Of a stretch of 64,000 bases of DNA, positions 40,767-49,992 are shown in pieces. The stretch is from UBA11591 sp040220895 (GTDB lineage Bacteria > Bacteroidota > Bacteroidia > Flavobacteriales_E > Vicingaceae). The stretch spans positions 1 through 64,000 of the forward strand of contig JAVJVY010000004.1 in assembly GCA_040220895.1 (NCBI GenBank), read 5' to 3'. The position numbers were made by a program, and so were the translations under genes. Below the pieces are notes generated by a model. That model worked only from the letters and a program-made list of their open reading frames with translations. It was not told the origin of the DNA and searched no databases. Position 1 is the first letter of the stretch; each line of letters begins with the position of its first letter.

Positions 40767-43700
40767 ATGAACAGAATCACCACATTCTTTTTAATACTTT
40801 CCATGTTGTTGGCGGGAAACGTCCTTGGACAGCATGCGTCAGTGTCCGGGAACATAGAATTCGTTCAAAATAATGGGCAGTGGCAGCGGGATATAAAGTT
40901 CGAGGCTAGTCTTCCGGGAGGTCAATTGTACCTCGAATCCTCTAAAATGACCTTTGTATTTTACCACCAGGAAGACATCGGTAGAATACATGAGTTAAAA
41001 CACCACACCAAAGATTACACTGAGGGGCAGGAGCTGAACATTCGAGGTCATCGTTTTGAATTGAGTTTTGTCGATGCAAAACCGTTGAATTTTGAAGGAA
41101 GAAAGGTTGTTTCAAATTACTATAATTACTTTTTGGGGAATGACAAAAAACACTGGGCAAGTGAGGTGCCTGCTTATCAAGAAAACTATGTCAAAGACCT
41201 TTGGCCCGGTATTGATTACCGCCTTTACAGTCAGAATGTCGATATGAAATACGACTTCATCATTAAAGCCGGAGCCGATCCAGGGGATATCCAACTTCGC
41301 TATGATCACCTTCAAAAAATCAGCCTTAGGAATGGAAACCTCCACCTTAGAACTTCGGTAAATGAGTTGATCGACCTAAGACCGGTGGCTTATCAAAAAA
41401 TAAATGACAAATTAGTTTTTGTGCCTTGCGAATTCAGCTTAAAGAAAAGCATTGTAAGCTTTACTTTCCCCGAAGGATATGACCAGAAACTGCCTTTGAT
41501 TCTGGATCCCAAACTTATTTTTTCTTCTTATTCCGGTTCTACCCTTGACAATTGGGGATATACAGCAACTTTTGATCAGGCCGGAAACCTCTATGCTGCC
41601 GGTGCCGTTTTCAGTTCAACTAATACCAGTTTGAGTTACCCGACTACCAGTGGAGCATTTCAAACATCCTTTGACGCGGGGCGAACGGATATTGGGATCT
41701 CAAAATTCAAATCAGACGGAACGAGCTTGATCTATTCAACATACCTTGGTGGCAGCAGAAATGAGTTGCCACATAGCCTCGTAGTTAGTCCATCAAATGA
41801 GCTAGTAGTAATGGGGACCTCTTCTTCGGTAGATTTTCCGGTTACCTCAAACGCTTATGACACCACTTACAACATTAGTGGCACTGCCACCAAAACAGTC
41901 AGTGTCATTGTTACTTACCTTGGTTCTGACATCATTCTGACCAAGTTCAGCCCGTCGGGTGGATCACTGATAGGGTCTACGTATGTGGGTGGTAGCGGAT
42001 TTGACGGCATCAACGTAAATAATCTTGAATTTAATTACGGCGACGACGTTCGCGGCGAGGTAATTATCGACCCTTCAGGTAACATCATGGTGGCCTCTAC
42101 AACGGAATCGACCAATTTTCCGGTTACCAACTTCTCCAGCCATGGAGGTGGAACTCAAGATGCCGTTGTATTTCAGTTGGATTCAGCTTTAACAAGCTTA
42201 AAATGGGCGGCATACCTTGGGGGCAACAACAACGATGCCGCGTACTCATTGCAAGTGGATAAATCGGGTCGCACATATGTTGCCGGAGGAACCAGAAGCA
42301 CGAATTTTCCAACAACTAATTCAGCTATCCATCCCACGTATATTGGTGGTATTGATGGTTTTGTCACTGCAGTCAATCCACTGGGCTTTGGTCTTTCTGC
42401 CTCGACCAGACTGGGAACCTCGAGTTATGACCAGGCTTATTTTGTGCAATTGGACGATAGTGGATACGTATATGTGACTGGTCAAACAGAAGGAGGTTAT
42501 CCTGTCACACCCGCTTCGGTTTACCGGAATGCCAATAGCGGCCAGTTCATTCATAAATTGGGGAGTTCCCTTGATACGACCATTTTTTCAACTGTAGTGG
42601 GCACGGGAGGCAGCAGCTCAAACATCGATGTGGATATTTCGCCATCGGCCTTTTTGGTGAATCAATGCGATCACATTTATCTGGCCGGTTGGGGAGGAAA
42701 TGTCAATTCGGCAAATTCGCAGGCCACGGCGAGCACCACCACTGGATTGCCAACCACCAGCGGAGCATTCAAAACAACCACAGATGGCAATGATTTCTAT
42801 TTAATTGTCTTGGATAGAAATGGAGATAGCCTGCTTTATGCCACCTTTTTTGGAGGATCATCAACAGGTTCGGGGGAACATGTCGATGGTGGAACAAGTC
42901 GCTTTGACAAGCGTGGAATAGTTTATCAAGCCGTATGTGCCGGTTGCGGGGGCAATAATTCTTTTCCAACTTCTCCGAGTAATGTCTGGTCGAGCCAAAA
43001 CGGCAGTAGCAATTGCAACTTAGGCGTTATAAAATTTGACCTTTCTCAACTCACCTCAGACATCGGTCTTGATGCACTCACAAAAGTTTGCATTCCCGGT
43101 ACGGTCACTTTTCAAAACAATAGCAATGGCGGAACAAATTACTTCTGGGATTTTGGGGATGGGGATACGTCCATTGCATTCCAGCCAACACACACCTATC
43201 TGGATACCGGTAATTATACCGTGATGCTCATAGTGTCTGATAGCCTTTCATGCTTGCTGACTGATACGGCATACATCACCATTCGCGGAGAGTCGCCTCC
43301 AGTAGCTGATATAATGCCCATTCCTGTTCTTTGTCCCGGCGACAGTGTTCAGCTAATGGCCTCCGGAGGGTCTGTTTACAAATGGTTACCCGCAACTTTT
43401 CTCAGCAACGATACCATTCCCAATCCATTTGCCTACCCAAACGGTAACACAACTTATACCGTTATAGTCGGAGACAGCTGCGGAAGCGACACCGCAAACT
43501 ATTTCGCCTACGACACAGCCACCATTGACGTGATCCTAGCCGCCGACTTGTCTTCCGCCAGCAGCGACGACACTATATGCAAAGGTCAATCCATTCAACT
43601 CAATTCCGCAGGAGGTATCAGCTATCAATGGACTCCCACCAATGCCTTGAGTAATTCCTCGGTGCCAAACCCCTTCGCTAACCCCACTCAAACAACTACT

Positions 43701-44723
43701 TATAGCGTTGTTATTACCGACCAATACGGCTGTGAATGGAATCATTCAGTGGTCATCCATGTTGAGGACCCTCAAAATCCCCGGGTGTTGATTTCACCTG
43801 ATACCAGCATCTGCCTTGGCGACAGCCTGACCCTTTTTGCCCTGGGTGCTTCGCATTACCTTTGGCGTCCATTTGATCTCGTAGTCGATTCCTCTTCGAA
43901 TATTACCATGGCATTCCCCAACAAAACAACTGATTTCACGGTAGATGTTTTCGGAAAATGTTTTAGCTACACAGATACGGTCAGGGTAGAGGTAATTGAT
44001 TATCAGGTATTGGCCATGCCCGACACTTTTGCCTGCGAAGATGTTCCGATCCAGTTAACGGCCGAACCCGGAGTCTCATTTAGATGGACCCCTTCGAATT
44101 TGCTGAACGATCCTCAAAGCAACATGCCCTTTGCCGAAATAAAAGAACCAGTGCAATTCATTGTTTACGGCATTGATCAAAATGGCTGCGAGTCCACCGA
44201 CAGCCTGTTTGTCGATCTGCGAGAAGCGCCCTATGTCAGTGCTGGCAACGATCGTCTTATCCGGGGAAATACAGTACTGCTCGAGGGTAGAGGGAACGGC
44301 CGTTTTTCTTGGGAGCCAAAGGCATTGATTGATTGTCCGAACTGTAAATTCACCGAGGCTTTTGTGCCAGGGCCTTCGCAACTTTTCCGTCTGAAAATCG
44401 TCGATGAGTTTGGCTGCGTCAACTCAGATCAGGTATTGATCTCAAAATTGACCGACGAACTTTATGTTCCAAATTCATTCACGCCCAATTCAGACACAAA
44501 AAATGAGGTTTTTAAAGCGTCCGGATTCAATGTTGAAAATTTCTACCTTACCATCTATGACCGCTGGGGTGAAGTGGTCTTTGTTTCGAGCGATATCGAA
44601 AAAGGTTGGGATGGCTCGTTTAAAGGCGCGCCCGCCATGAGCGGCAATTATGTTTGGGTAATTACTTACAAGAGCGGTGAGGAGCAAAAAGAGAGAAAAG
44701 GAAGTGTCTTGTTGCTCAAATAA
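40767..44723 (+). CDS. giant secreted T9SS type B protein with SBBP and PKD domains
   Basis: 1318 residues from ATG at 40767 (a TTG four codons earlier is possible). Signal peptide about 1-21 (NVLG|QHA). Order: a Bacteroidota N-terminal beta domain starting F-V-Q-N-N-G-Q-W (about 30-250, DUF7948-like), a run of SBBP-type beta-propeller repeats (about 255-760; I-Y-S-T-Y-L-G-G, L-K-W-A-A-Y-L-G-G), a PKD domain (about 795-865; Y-F-W-D-F-G-D-G-D-T), several Ig-like repeats with C-x-G-D/Q-S motifs, and a gliding-motility-type C-terminal sorting domain (V-P-N-S-F-T-P-N...D-R-W-G...G-N-Y-V-W). It should be exported by type IX secretion and fixed at the cell surface. Confidence 0.9.
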   Translation: MNRITTFFLILSMLLAGNVLGQHASVSGNIEFVQNNGQWQRDIKFEASLPGGQLYLESSKMTFVFYHQEDIGRIHELKHHTKDYTEGQELNIRGHRFELSFVDAKPLNFEGRKVVSNYYNYFLGNDKKHWASEVPAYQENYVKDLWPGIDYRLYSQNVDMKYDFIIKAGADPGDIQLRYDHLQKISLRNGNLHLRTSVNELIDLRPVAYQKINDKLVFVPCEFSLKKSIVSFTFPEGYDQKLPLILDPKLIFSSYSGSTLDNWGYTATFDQAGNLYAAGAVFSSTNTSLSYPTTSGAFQTSFDAGRTDIGISKFKSDGTSLIYSTYLGGSRNELPHSLVVSPSNELVVMGTSSSVDFPVTSNAYDTTYNISGTATKTVSVIVTYLGSDIILTKFSPSGGSLIGSTYVGGSGFDGINVNNLEFNYGDDVRGEVIIDPSGNIMVASTTESTNFPVTNFSSHGGGTQDAVVFQLDSALTSLKWAAYLGGNNNDAAYSLQVDKSGRTYVAGGTRSTNFPTTNSAIHPTYIGGIDGFVTAVNPLGFGLSASTRLGTSSYDQAYFVQLDDSGYVYVTGQTEGGYPVTPASVYRNANSGQFIHKLGSSLDTTIFSTVVGTGGSSSNIDVDISPSAFLVNQCDHIYLAGWGGNVNSANSQATASTTTGLPTTSGAFKTTTDGNDFYLIVLDRNGDSLLYATFFGGSSTGSGEHVDGGTSRFDKRGIVYQAVCAGCGGNNSFPTSPSNVWSSQNGSSNCNLGVIKFDLSQLTSDIGLDALTKVCIPGTVTFQNNSNGGTNYFWDFGDGDTSIAFQPTHTYLDTGNYTVMLIVSDSLSCLLTDTAYITIRGESPPVADIMPIPVLCPGDSVQLMASGGSVYKWLPATFLSNDTIPNPFAYPNGNTTYTVIVGDSCGSDTANYFAYDTATIDVILAADLSSASSDDTICKGQSIQLNSAGGISYQWTPTNALSNSSVPNPFANPTQTTTYSVVITDQYGCEWNHSVVIHVEDPQNPRVLISPDTSICLGDSLTLFALGASHYLWRPFDLVVDSSSNITMAFPNKTTDFTVDVFGKCFSYTDTVRVEVIDYQVLAMPDTFACEDVPIQLTAEPGVSFRWTPSNLLNDPQSNMPFAEIKEPVQFIVYGIDQNGCESTDSLFVDLREAPYVSAGNDRLIRGNTVLLEGRGNGRFSWEPKALIDCPNCKFTEAFVPGPSQLFRLKIVDEFGCVNSDQVLISKLTDELYVPNSFTPNSDTKNEVFKASGFNVENFYLTIYDRWGEVVFVSSDIEKGWDGSFKGAPAMSGNYVWVITYKSGEEQKERKGSVLLLK

Positions 44724-44763
44724 AGCTTTGTTTCAAAAAACTATTTTTGCTCAAATTTCTGTC

Positions 44764-45861
44764 GTGTCAATCACTAAGATCGTCTTTTGTTCTTTTGTTT
44801 TCGTTTCACTTTCCTGTAATAACGGTAGTGGCGAAAAGAAAATTCCCAGCAGTGTAGTAGTTCGCTCTGCGATCGAAGCCTCATTTATCGGGGGCAATTC
44901 TAATTACCGAATTGGAGATACGGCAGCACTAAGGGTGAGCCTCAAAGACAGCCTTAAGAATCTCGAAGGCATCGAGGTCTATCTGAACGACGTTTTATAT
45001 TCGACTGAAAAGTCATTCCCTTTTAATATTTCAATTGCCACTACTGATCTGAAGACGGGCAGAAATGCCGTCCGGATCAGTGCTCTTACCACAAATAAAA
45101 TTGAAACCAAAACGACAAGTTTCACCCTTTTTGCCCCCAACAAACCAAAAATGCTGACTTACCGGATTTTAGCAGTTTATGATCACGATAAAATGGCTTA
45201 TACCCAAGGGCTCTTTTTTCATGAGGGTAAGTTGTACGAAGGGACGGGCCAAAAAAAAATCTCTTCATTACGATTGGTTGATTTGGAATCAGGTAACATT
45301 GAACGTTTGCAAAAGATGGACGGGTCGCTTTTTGGCGAGGGAATCGCCTATTTTGAAGGCCAGATATACCAATTGACCTGGGTTTCACAGGTTGGTTTTG
45401 TATATAATGCATCCGATTTCGAAGTAAACAGAAAGGTCTATTATTCAGGCGAAGGTTGGGGTTTGACTTCTGATTCGACCTTTCTCATTAGAAGTGATGG
45501 CACCAACGTTTTAAGCTTTCATGACCCGGCGAACTTTAGTCTTGAACGTCGCCTGGAGGTTTATACCAATGAGGGGCCGCTCGAAAAATTAAACGAATTG
45601 GAATACATAAATGGTAAGATCTATGCCAATGTTTATCAGTCTGACTACGTAGCGATAATCGATCCCAACAATGGTGTGGTGGAGAGCATGTTAGATCTGA
45701 AGGGCATCCTACAGAAAAAATACCGGACCAAACAAACGGATGTGCTCAATGGCATTGCCTACGATGCCGTTGGCAAAAGAATATTTGTTACCGGAAAGTA
45801 TTGGGCTAAACTGTTTGAAATTAGCATTGAGGAGCCGCCTGAGATCAAGAACGGGATTTAA
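44764..45861 (+). CDS. glutaminyl-peptide cyclotransferase lipoprotein
   Basis: 365 residues from GTG at 44764. The frame is open from 44677 inside the previous gene, but the start chosen here makes a lipoprotein signal (lipobox V-S-L-S-C, Cys18) and lies 14 bp after a TATTTTTG -7 element (44742-44749). After a beta domain (about 25-130), a five-bladed plant/bacterial-type QC propeller (about 140-360, PF05096) shows Y-T-Q-G-L-F-F, F-G-E-G-I-A, G-W-G-L-T-S-D, L-N-E-L-E-Y and L-N-G-I-A-Y-D. It converts N-terminal Gln into pyroglutamate on exported proteins. The 3' end overlaps the next gene by 17 bp. Confidence 0.88.
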   Translation: MSITKIVFCSFVFVSLSCNNGSGEKKIPSSVVVRSAIEASFIGGNSNYRIGDTAALRVSLKDSLKNLEGIEVYLNDVLYSTEKSFPFNISIATTDLKTGRNAVRISALTTNKIETKTTSFTLFAPNKPKMLTYRILAVYDHDKMAYTQGLFFHEGKLYEGTGQKKISSLRLVDLESGNIERLQKMDGSLFGEGIAYFEGQIYQLTWVSQVGFVYNASDFEVNRKVYYSGEGWGLTSDSTFLIRSDGTNVLSFHDPANFSLERRLEVYTNEGPLEKLNELEYINGKIYANVYQSDYVAIIDPNNGVVESMLDLKGILQKKYRTKQTDVLNGIAYDAVGKRIFVTGKYWAKLFEISIEEPPEIKNGI

Positions 45862-46621
45862 AAGCGGCAATGGCGTTTCGGGTGAAGTCCGAGAGAACCA
45901 GTCGACCGCTGATGGATGCACGTTCGCCGAGCAGTTCATCCCAGTGCTCGGTTCCCTTCCAAAATATTTTTTTCAATTCACGCATTGCTTCAGGATTTGA
46001 TTGCGCAAGCCGCTCAGCCAGTGCCTCAACAGCTTCATCCAGTTGCTTGGTGCTATCAAAGACGTCCGTGTACAGGCCTTTTTCACGAGCCCATTCGGCG
46101 GTTTTCCATTCGTTGGCGTTAATGGCCAATTGGCTCATGGCACTGAGCCCCATTTTTCTTTGAACAGCCGGACCTACAACGAAAGGGCCAATGCCAACCG
46201 CCAATTCACTTAATTTTACAGAAGCGTTTGAAGTTGCGAAGCAATAGTCAGTCGCAGAAGCCAATCCCACACCTCCACCAACTGCCTTTCCATGAACTCT
46301 TCCGATGATCACTTTAGGCGATTTTCGACAAGCATTGATCACATTGGCGAATCCGCTAAAAAATCGCTTACCTTCTTCCAGAACTGAAATGCTGGAGAGC
46401 TCGTCAAAACTTGCACCGGCACAAAATGCCCGCTCACCTTCGCTGCTGAGGATTACCACCCTCACCCTTTCATCAGACCCTAAATTTTTCACGGTTTCGG
46501 CGAGCTTGGCAAGCAGGTGGCCAGGCAAGGAATTACTTTGTGGGTGAAAGAAGGAAATTCTTCCTATGCCATTTTCGACAGTACTTTTAACGCTCCCTTC
46601 CGGGTTTGGATTTGAACTCAT
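45845..46621 (-). CDS. enoyl-CoA hydratase/isomerase family protein
   Basis: 258 residues, crotonase fold. The oxyanion-hole motifs are present: F-C-A-G-A-S-F-D near 66 and H-G-K-A-V-G-G-G-V-G near 109. The first catalytic Glu of enoyl-CoA hydratases (Glu144 of the rat enzyme) is replaced by Gly in G-G-G-V-G-L-A, while the second acid is kept in L-S-E-L-A-V-G-I. With one acid only, an isomerase or another crotonase activity is as likely as water addition. The ABM gene lies 5 bp upstream on the same strand, and paaZ is 3.4 kb away. Substrate unknown. Confidence 0.85.
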   Translation of the reverse strand: MSSNPNPEGSVKSTVENGIGRISFFHPQSNSLPGHLLAKLAETVKNLGSDERVRVVILSSEGERAFCAGASFDELSSISVLEEGKRFFSGFANVINACRKSPKVIIGRVHGKAVGGGVGLASATDYCFATSNASVKLSELAVGIGPFVVGPAVQRKMGLSAMSQLAINANEWKTAEWAREKGLYTDVFDSTKQLDEAVEALAERLAQSNPEAMRELKKIFWKGTEHWDELLGERASISGRLVLSDFTRNAIAAFKSRS

Positions 46622-46626
46622 ATTTG

Positions 46627-46941
46627 TTAATTATTGGATTCATATTCACGTTCAACTCGGCAAACTCTAACCTTGTAGGATTGATACCATTTATTCTTTC
46701 CTAACTCCTGAGCTTGCAAATGAAGTGTATTCTCTTTCCATATGGCAATGCTTTCTTCATCTTTAAAATACGCAATGGTCACGTGCCGGCCATCGTTAGA
46801 AGAATAAGATTCAGAGCCTAGAAAGCCCGGAGAACGCTCAACTTCTTTAAAGGTCATTTCGTTCATTTCGTCGTAACCCTCCATGTTAGATGTGCGGATG
46901 GAAGTAAAGATAACGGCCATGTATGATCTTTCAATTTTCAT
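46627..46941 (-). CDS. antibiotic biosynthesis monooxygenase (ABM) domain protein
   Basis: 104 residues; an inner ATG at 46920 (M-A-V-I-F-T-S) may be the true start, giving 97 residues. It has the dimeric alpha/beta-barrel ABM pattern: A-V-I-F-T-S, P-G-F-L-G-S-E-S, I-A-Y-F-K-D-E-E-S-I-A-I-W-K and W-Y-Q-S-Y-K-V-R-V-C-R-V-E-R. Small cytoplasmic proteins of this kind include quinone-forming or heme-degrading oxygenases and many of unknown activity. Co-directional with the enoyl-CoA hydratase-family gene, 5 bp apart, so co-transcribed. Confidence 0.88.
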   Translation of the reverse strand: MKIERSYMAVIFTSIRTSNMEGYDEMNEMTFKEVERSPGFLGSESYSSNDGRHVTIAYFKDEESIAIWKENTLHLQAQELGKNKWYQSYKVRVCRVEREYESNN

Positions 46942-47057
46942 TCAGGCAGCTAATTTAAAAATTAGCGTTTAGGCTCAGGCAAATAATCCATACTATGGCC
47001 AAGCTATCTCCATGCCGTGCCAAGCTGTTCAGTGAATAATTGAGATTGATTATTAAG

Positions 47058-47065
47058 TATCTTTG
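47058..47065 (+). promoter_or_regulatory. candidate -7 element of M4 peptidase gene
   Basis: TATCTTTG matches TAnnTTTG, 21 bp before the ATG at 47087. A TTG at 47040-47042 gives a 15-bp spacer, slightly short. Confidence 0.55.
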
Positions 47066-47086
47066 AATTCGCTTAAACATAAACTG

Positions 47087-49942
47087 ATGAAGAAATTTTT
47101 ATTGCTTGGTTCACTGAGTGTGCTAGTGTTCTTCGGTGTCAGCGCCGAAGAAATAATAAATGGAAGACTTGCACACGAAAAAATTCCCAATGCCGAGGTA
47201 ATTCGGTACAAAGATGGTATTACCCATCCGGTTTTCGTGAAGTTCATAGAAAACAAAGGGCCGGAATTATCGACCATGATGGCGTGGATCGGACCTAATT
47301 TTGTGAACGATGAGTCATTTGAGGCAGAAATCGTTTCAGAAAATAAAGATCATCTCGGATTTACACACTTAAAAATTAATCAATTAGTTGGTGGTGTTCC
47401 CGTTGAAATGGCGACCATTATTGCGCATGTGAAAAACGGAAGGCTTTATTCAATAAACGGTTACGCAGTTCGGGAACCGGAGTTTTCATCCTTTCTCCTT
47501 AGCGAAGAACAAAGCCTGAAAAGCGCGCTCAGTCAGATAAATGCGATTACCTACAAATGGGAGATGCCCGGAGAAAGCAATTTGGCCTATTACCCATCTG
47601 GCCAAAAAGTATACTTACCTTCAAATTTTGACTTTAATTCGTCTTCAATAATCCCTTGTTATAAGTATAACATCTATGCTGAAAATCCTGTCTATCGAGC
47701 AAATGTTTATGTGAACGCCAGCAGTGGTGAAATCGTTTTTGAAGACCACATTATCAAGCATGTTGACAGCGCCGGTACTGCCATTACATCATTTAGCGGA
47801 TCTCGAAACATTATCACCGATTACGATACTTCTGGAACATTCACGCTAGAAGAAAGTGGCCGAGGAGGCGGTATTTTCACCTACGATATGCTAAATGGCA
47901 CCAATACCGGAAATGCCGTCAGTATTACGAACACTTCAAATTATTGGCCAGATACACTCCGATACAGGTATGCCACAGATGCCCATTGGGGAGCTGAACG
48001 AGTGTATGACTATTATTTGTCAAAGCACAGTCGAAACAGCATCGATGGAAACGGATTTCCGCTTGTAAGCTATGTTCACTACGGACAGGGTTACAACAAC
48101 GCTTTTTGGAACGGACAGGCCATGCATTACGGAGATGGCAATGGCTCGAGCTTGCCATATACCACACTTGATATATGCGGTCATGAAGTGTCCCATGGAT
48201 TGACTTCAAACACTGCGGGCCTTATCTACAGCTATGAGTCAGGAGCCTTGAACGAATCCTTTTCTGACATTTTTGGCTGTGCCATAGAAATCTATGCCAA
48301 ACCTGATCCTGCCAAGAATTGGCTGATGGGAGAAGACCGGGGTTCCCATATTCGGAGCATGGTCAATCCGAATCAGCGCTTCGACCCCGATACCTACCTG
48401 GGCGATTTCTGGTTCACCGGTGCAGCAGATAATGGCGGTGTCCACACCAATAGTGGTGTACAGAATTACTGGTTTTACCTGCTAACCAATGGAGGCAGCG
48501 GTACGAATGATATCAACAACGCCTTTAGCGTGACTGGTTTGGGAATAACGAAAGCCGAGTCCATCGCATTCAGAAATCTGGTTACTTATTTGACTCAATC
48601 CTCGGATTACAGCGACGCTCGTTTCTATTCTGCGCAAGCAGCTATAGATCTATATGGCCCGTGTTCGCCGGAATTGGAGGCTACTATAGATGCCTGGTAT
48701 GCCGTTGGGGTAGGAAGTGCCTATCTGCCCGGCGTTGTTAGTGATTTTACCGCTACTCGAACCAGTATTTGCGCCCTGCCGGCCCAGGTTGATTTCACCA
48801 ATTTGAGCAACATCAATGCACAGACGTACGTTTGGGATTTTGGCGACGGCCAGACAAGCACCACAGAAAACCCATCACACATCTACCGCAATGCCGGTAA
48901 TTATACCGTCAAATTAACCGCTAACAGCAATAATTGCGGAAATGACACAAAGACCATAACGAGTTACATCACGGTAACTCCTCCAGATGCAGCTCAAGCG
49001 GCCGATGTGGTTTCATGTACGAATTACCCCGCAAAATTGACGGCGACTGGAACCGGACAGGTTAAATGGTATGGCGATACACTATTGAGCACAGTTCTTC
49101 ACATTGGCAACACTTTTGTAACTCCAACGCTTAATCAGAATGCCACTTATTACGCACAAAATACCCTAGCTTCACTTAGTAAGAATGTAGGGCCGGATAC
49201 CATCATCGGCTTCGGTGCTTACTTCAACAACTATCAATACCAGGTTTTTGACGTCTATGATTACATGACCCTTGAATCAGTTGTGGTATTTTCCAACAGT
49301 GCCCAATCCAGAACCATTGAGTTACGCGACGACAATGGTCAAATTTTAAAGACAAAAACCGTCTTTATTACCAAGGGAACCAAAACCGTTCCATTGGATT
49401 TTGACATAGCACCAGGATACGATTACCAACTGGGCGTTTCTTTTGGTAGTACTCCCGATCTATTTCGCTTCAGCAGCGGAACGAATTACCCATACACCTT
49501 AGGTGGTTTGATGTCAATCACCAAATCCAGCGCGAACACCGATCCAACCGGTTATTACTATTTCTTCTTTGACTGGTCGGTAAGGGCACAAGATTGTCAA
49601 AGTGCGCTGACTCCGGTAAATGTGACCATGGATAACAGCCCGGGATGTCAACCTTTTTGGACAGGTGTCGGAGAAGTGGATGATAATTTTGAATGGTTGA
49701 TCTATCCGAATCCTGCAGGAAATGAATTTACACTTGAGTTCACATTGAAAAAAGAGGAACAGGTTTATGCCGAGCTCATGGATCTGTCAGGTAAGCAAGT
49801 GTCTGTTTTGGTCAACACCAAAATGAATGGAGGGCTTCATCGTCTTGATGTGAATACATCTGGATTGGCCAATGGAATGTACCTTGTCCGCCTTGTTACC
49901 GAAACAGATAATCAGACACAAATCCTGTCGCTTACACGATAA
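47087..49942 (+). CDS. secreted M4 (thermolysin-like) metallopeptidase with PKD and T9SS domains
   Basis: 951 residues from ATG at 47087. Signal peptide about 1-20 (VSA|EE), then an FTP/PepSY-type propeptide (about 40-230). The M4 domain has H-E-V-S-H at 366-370 and Glu390 in G-A-L-N-E-S-F-S-D, the same 24-residue spacing as thermolysin His142/Glu166. The late His region (N-G-G-V-H-T-N-S-G) matches the transition-state His. A PKD domain follows (about 555-640; Y-V-W-D-F-G-D-G), then a jelly-roll-like region and a type A Por sorting domain (about 875-951; I-Y-P-N-P...N-G-M-Y-L-V). Secreted protease for protein breakdown outside the cell. Confidence 0.95.
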   Translation: MKKFLLLGSLSVLVFFGVSAEEIINGRLAHEKIPNAEVIRYKDGITHPVFVKFIENKGPELSTMMAWIGPNFVNDESFEAEIVSENKDHLGFTHLKINQLVGGVPVEMATIIAHVKNGRLYSINGYAVREPEFSSFLLSEEQSLKSALSQINAITYKWEMPGESNLAYYPSGQKVYLPSNFDFNSSSIIPCYKYNIYAENPVYRANVYVNASSGEIVFEDHIIKHVDSAGTAITSFSGSRNIITDYDTSGTFTLEESGRGGGIFTYDMLNGTNTGNAVSITNTSNYWPDTLRYRYATDAHWGAERVYDYYLSKHSRNSIDGNGFPLVSYVHYGQGYNNAFWNGQAMHYGDGNGSSLPYTTLDICGHEVSHGLTSNTAGLIYSYESGALNESFSDIFGCAIEIYAKPDPAKNWLMGEDRGSHIRSMVNPNQRFDPDTYLGDFWFTGAADNGGVHTNSGVQNYWFYLLTNGGSGTNDINNAFSVTGLGITKAESIAFRNLVTYLTQSSDYSDARFYSAQAAIDLYGPCSPELEATIDAWYAVGVGSAYLPGVVSDFTATRTSICALPAQVDFTNLSNINAQTYVWDFGDGQTSTTENPSHIYRNAGNYTVKLTANSNNCGNDTKTITSYITVTPPDAAQAADVVSCTNYPAKLTATGTGQVKWYGDTLLSTVLHIGNTFVTPTLNQNATYYAQNTLASLSKNVGPDTIIGFGAYFNNYQYQVFDVYDYMTLESVVVFSNSAQSRTIELRDDNGQILKTKTVFITKGTKTVPLDFDIAPGYDYQLGVSFGSTPDLFRFSSGTNYPYTLGGLMSITKSSANTDPTGYYYFFFDWSVRAQDCQSALTPVNVTMDNSPGCQPFWTGVGEVDDNFEWLIYPNPAGNEFTLEFTLKKEEQVYAELMDLSGKQVSVLVNTKMNGGLHRLDVNTSGLANGMYLVRLVTETDNQTQILSLTR

Positions 49943-49968
49943 GGGCAAACTGACAATGAATTGAAGGA

Positions 49969-49991
49969 AAGAGGCCGACGGCCTCTTTTTT
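49969..49991. terminator. terminator between M4 peptidase and paaZ
   Basis: Stem AAGAGGCC/GGCCTCTT around a GAC loop, followed by a T run on the plus strand. On the minus strand the run after the stem is TTCCTTC, weaker. It lies 27 bp after the peptidase stop and right after the paaZ stop, so it can serve both genes. Confidence 0.88.
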
Positions 49992-49992
49992 A

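Noticed and set aside
46644..46655. Partial match to the MarR palindrome near the end of the ABM gene
   Set aside because: It matches at only about nine of twelve positions, is inside coding sequence, and is far from the MarR gene.
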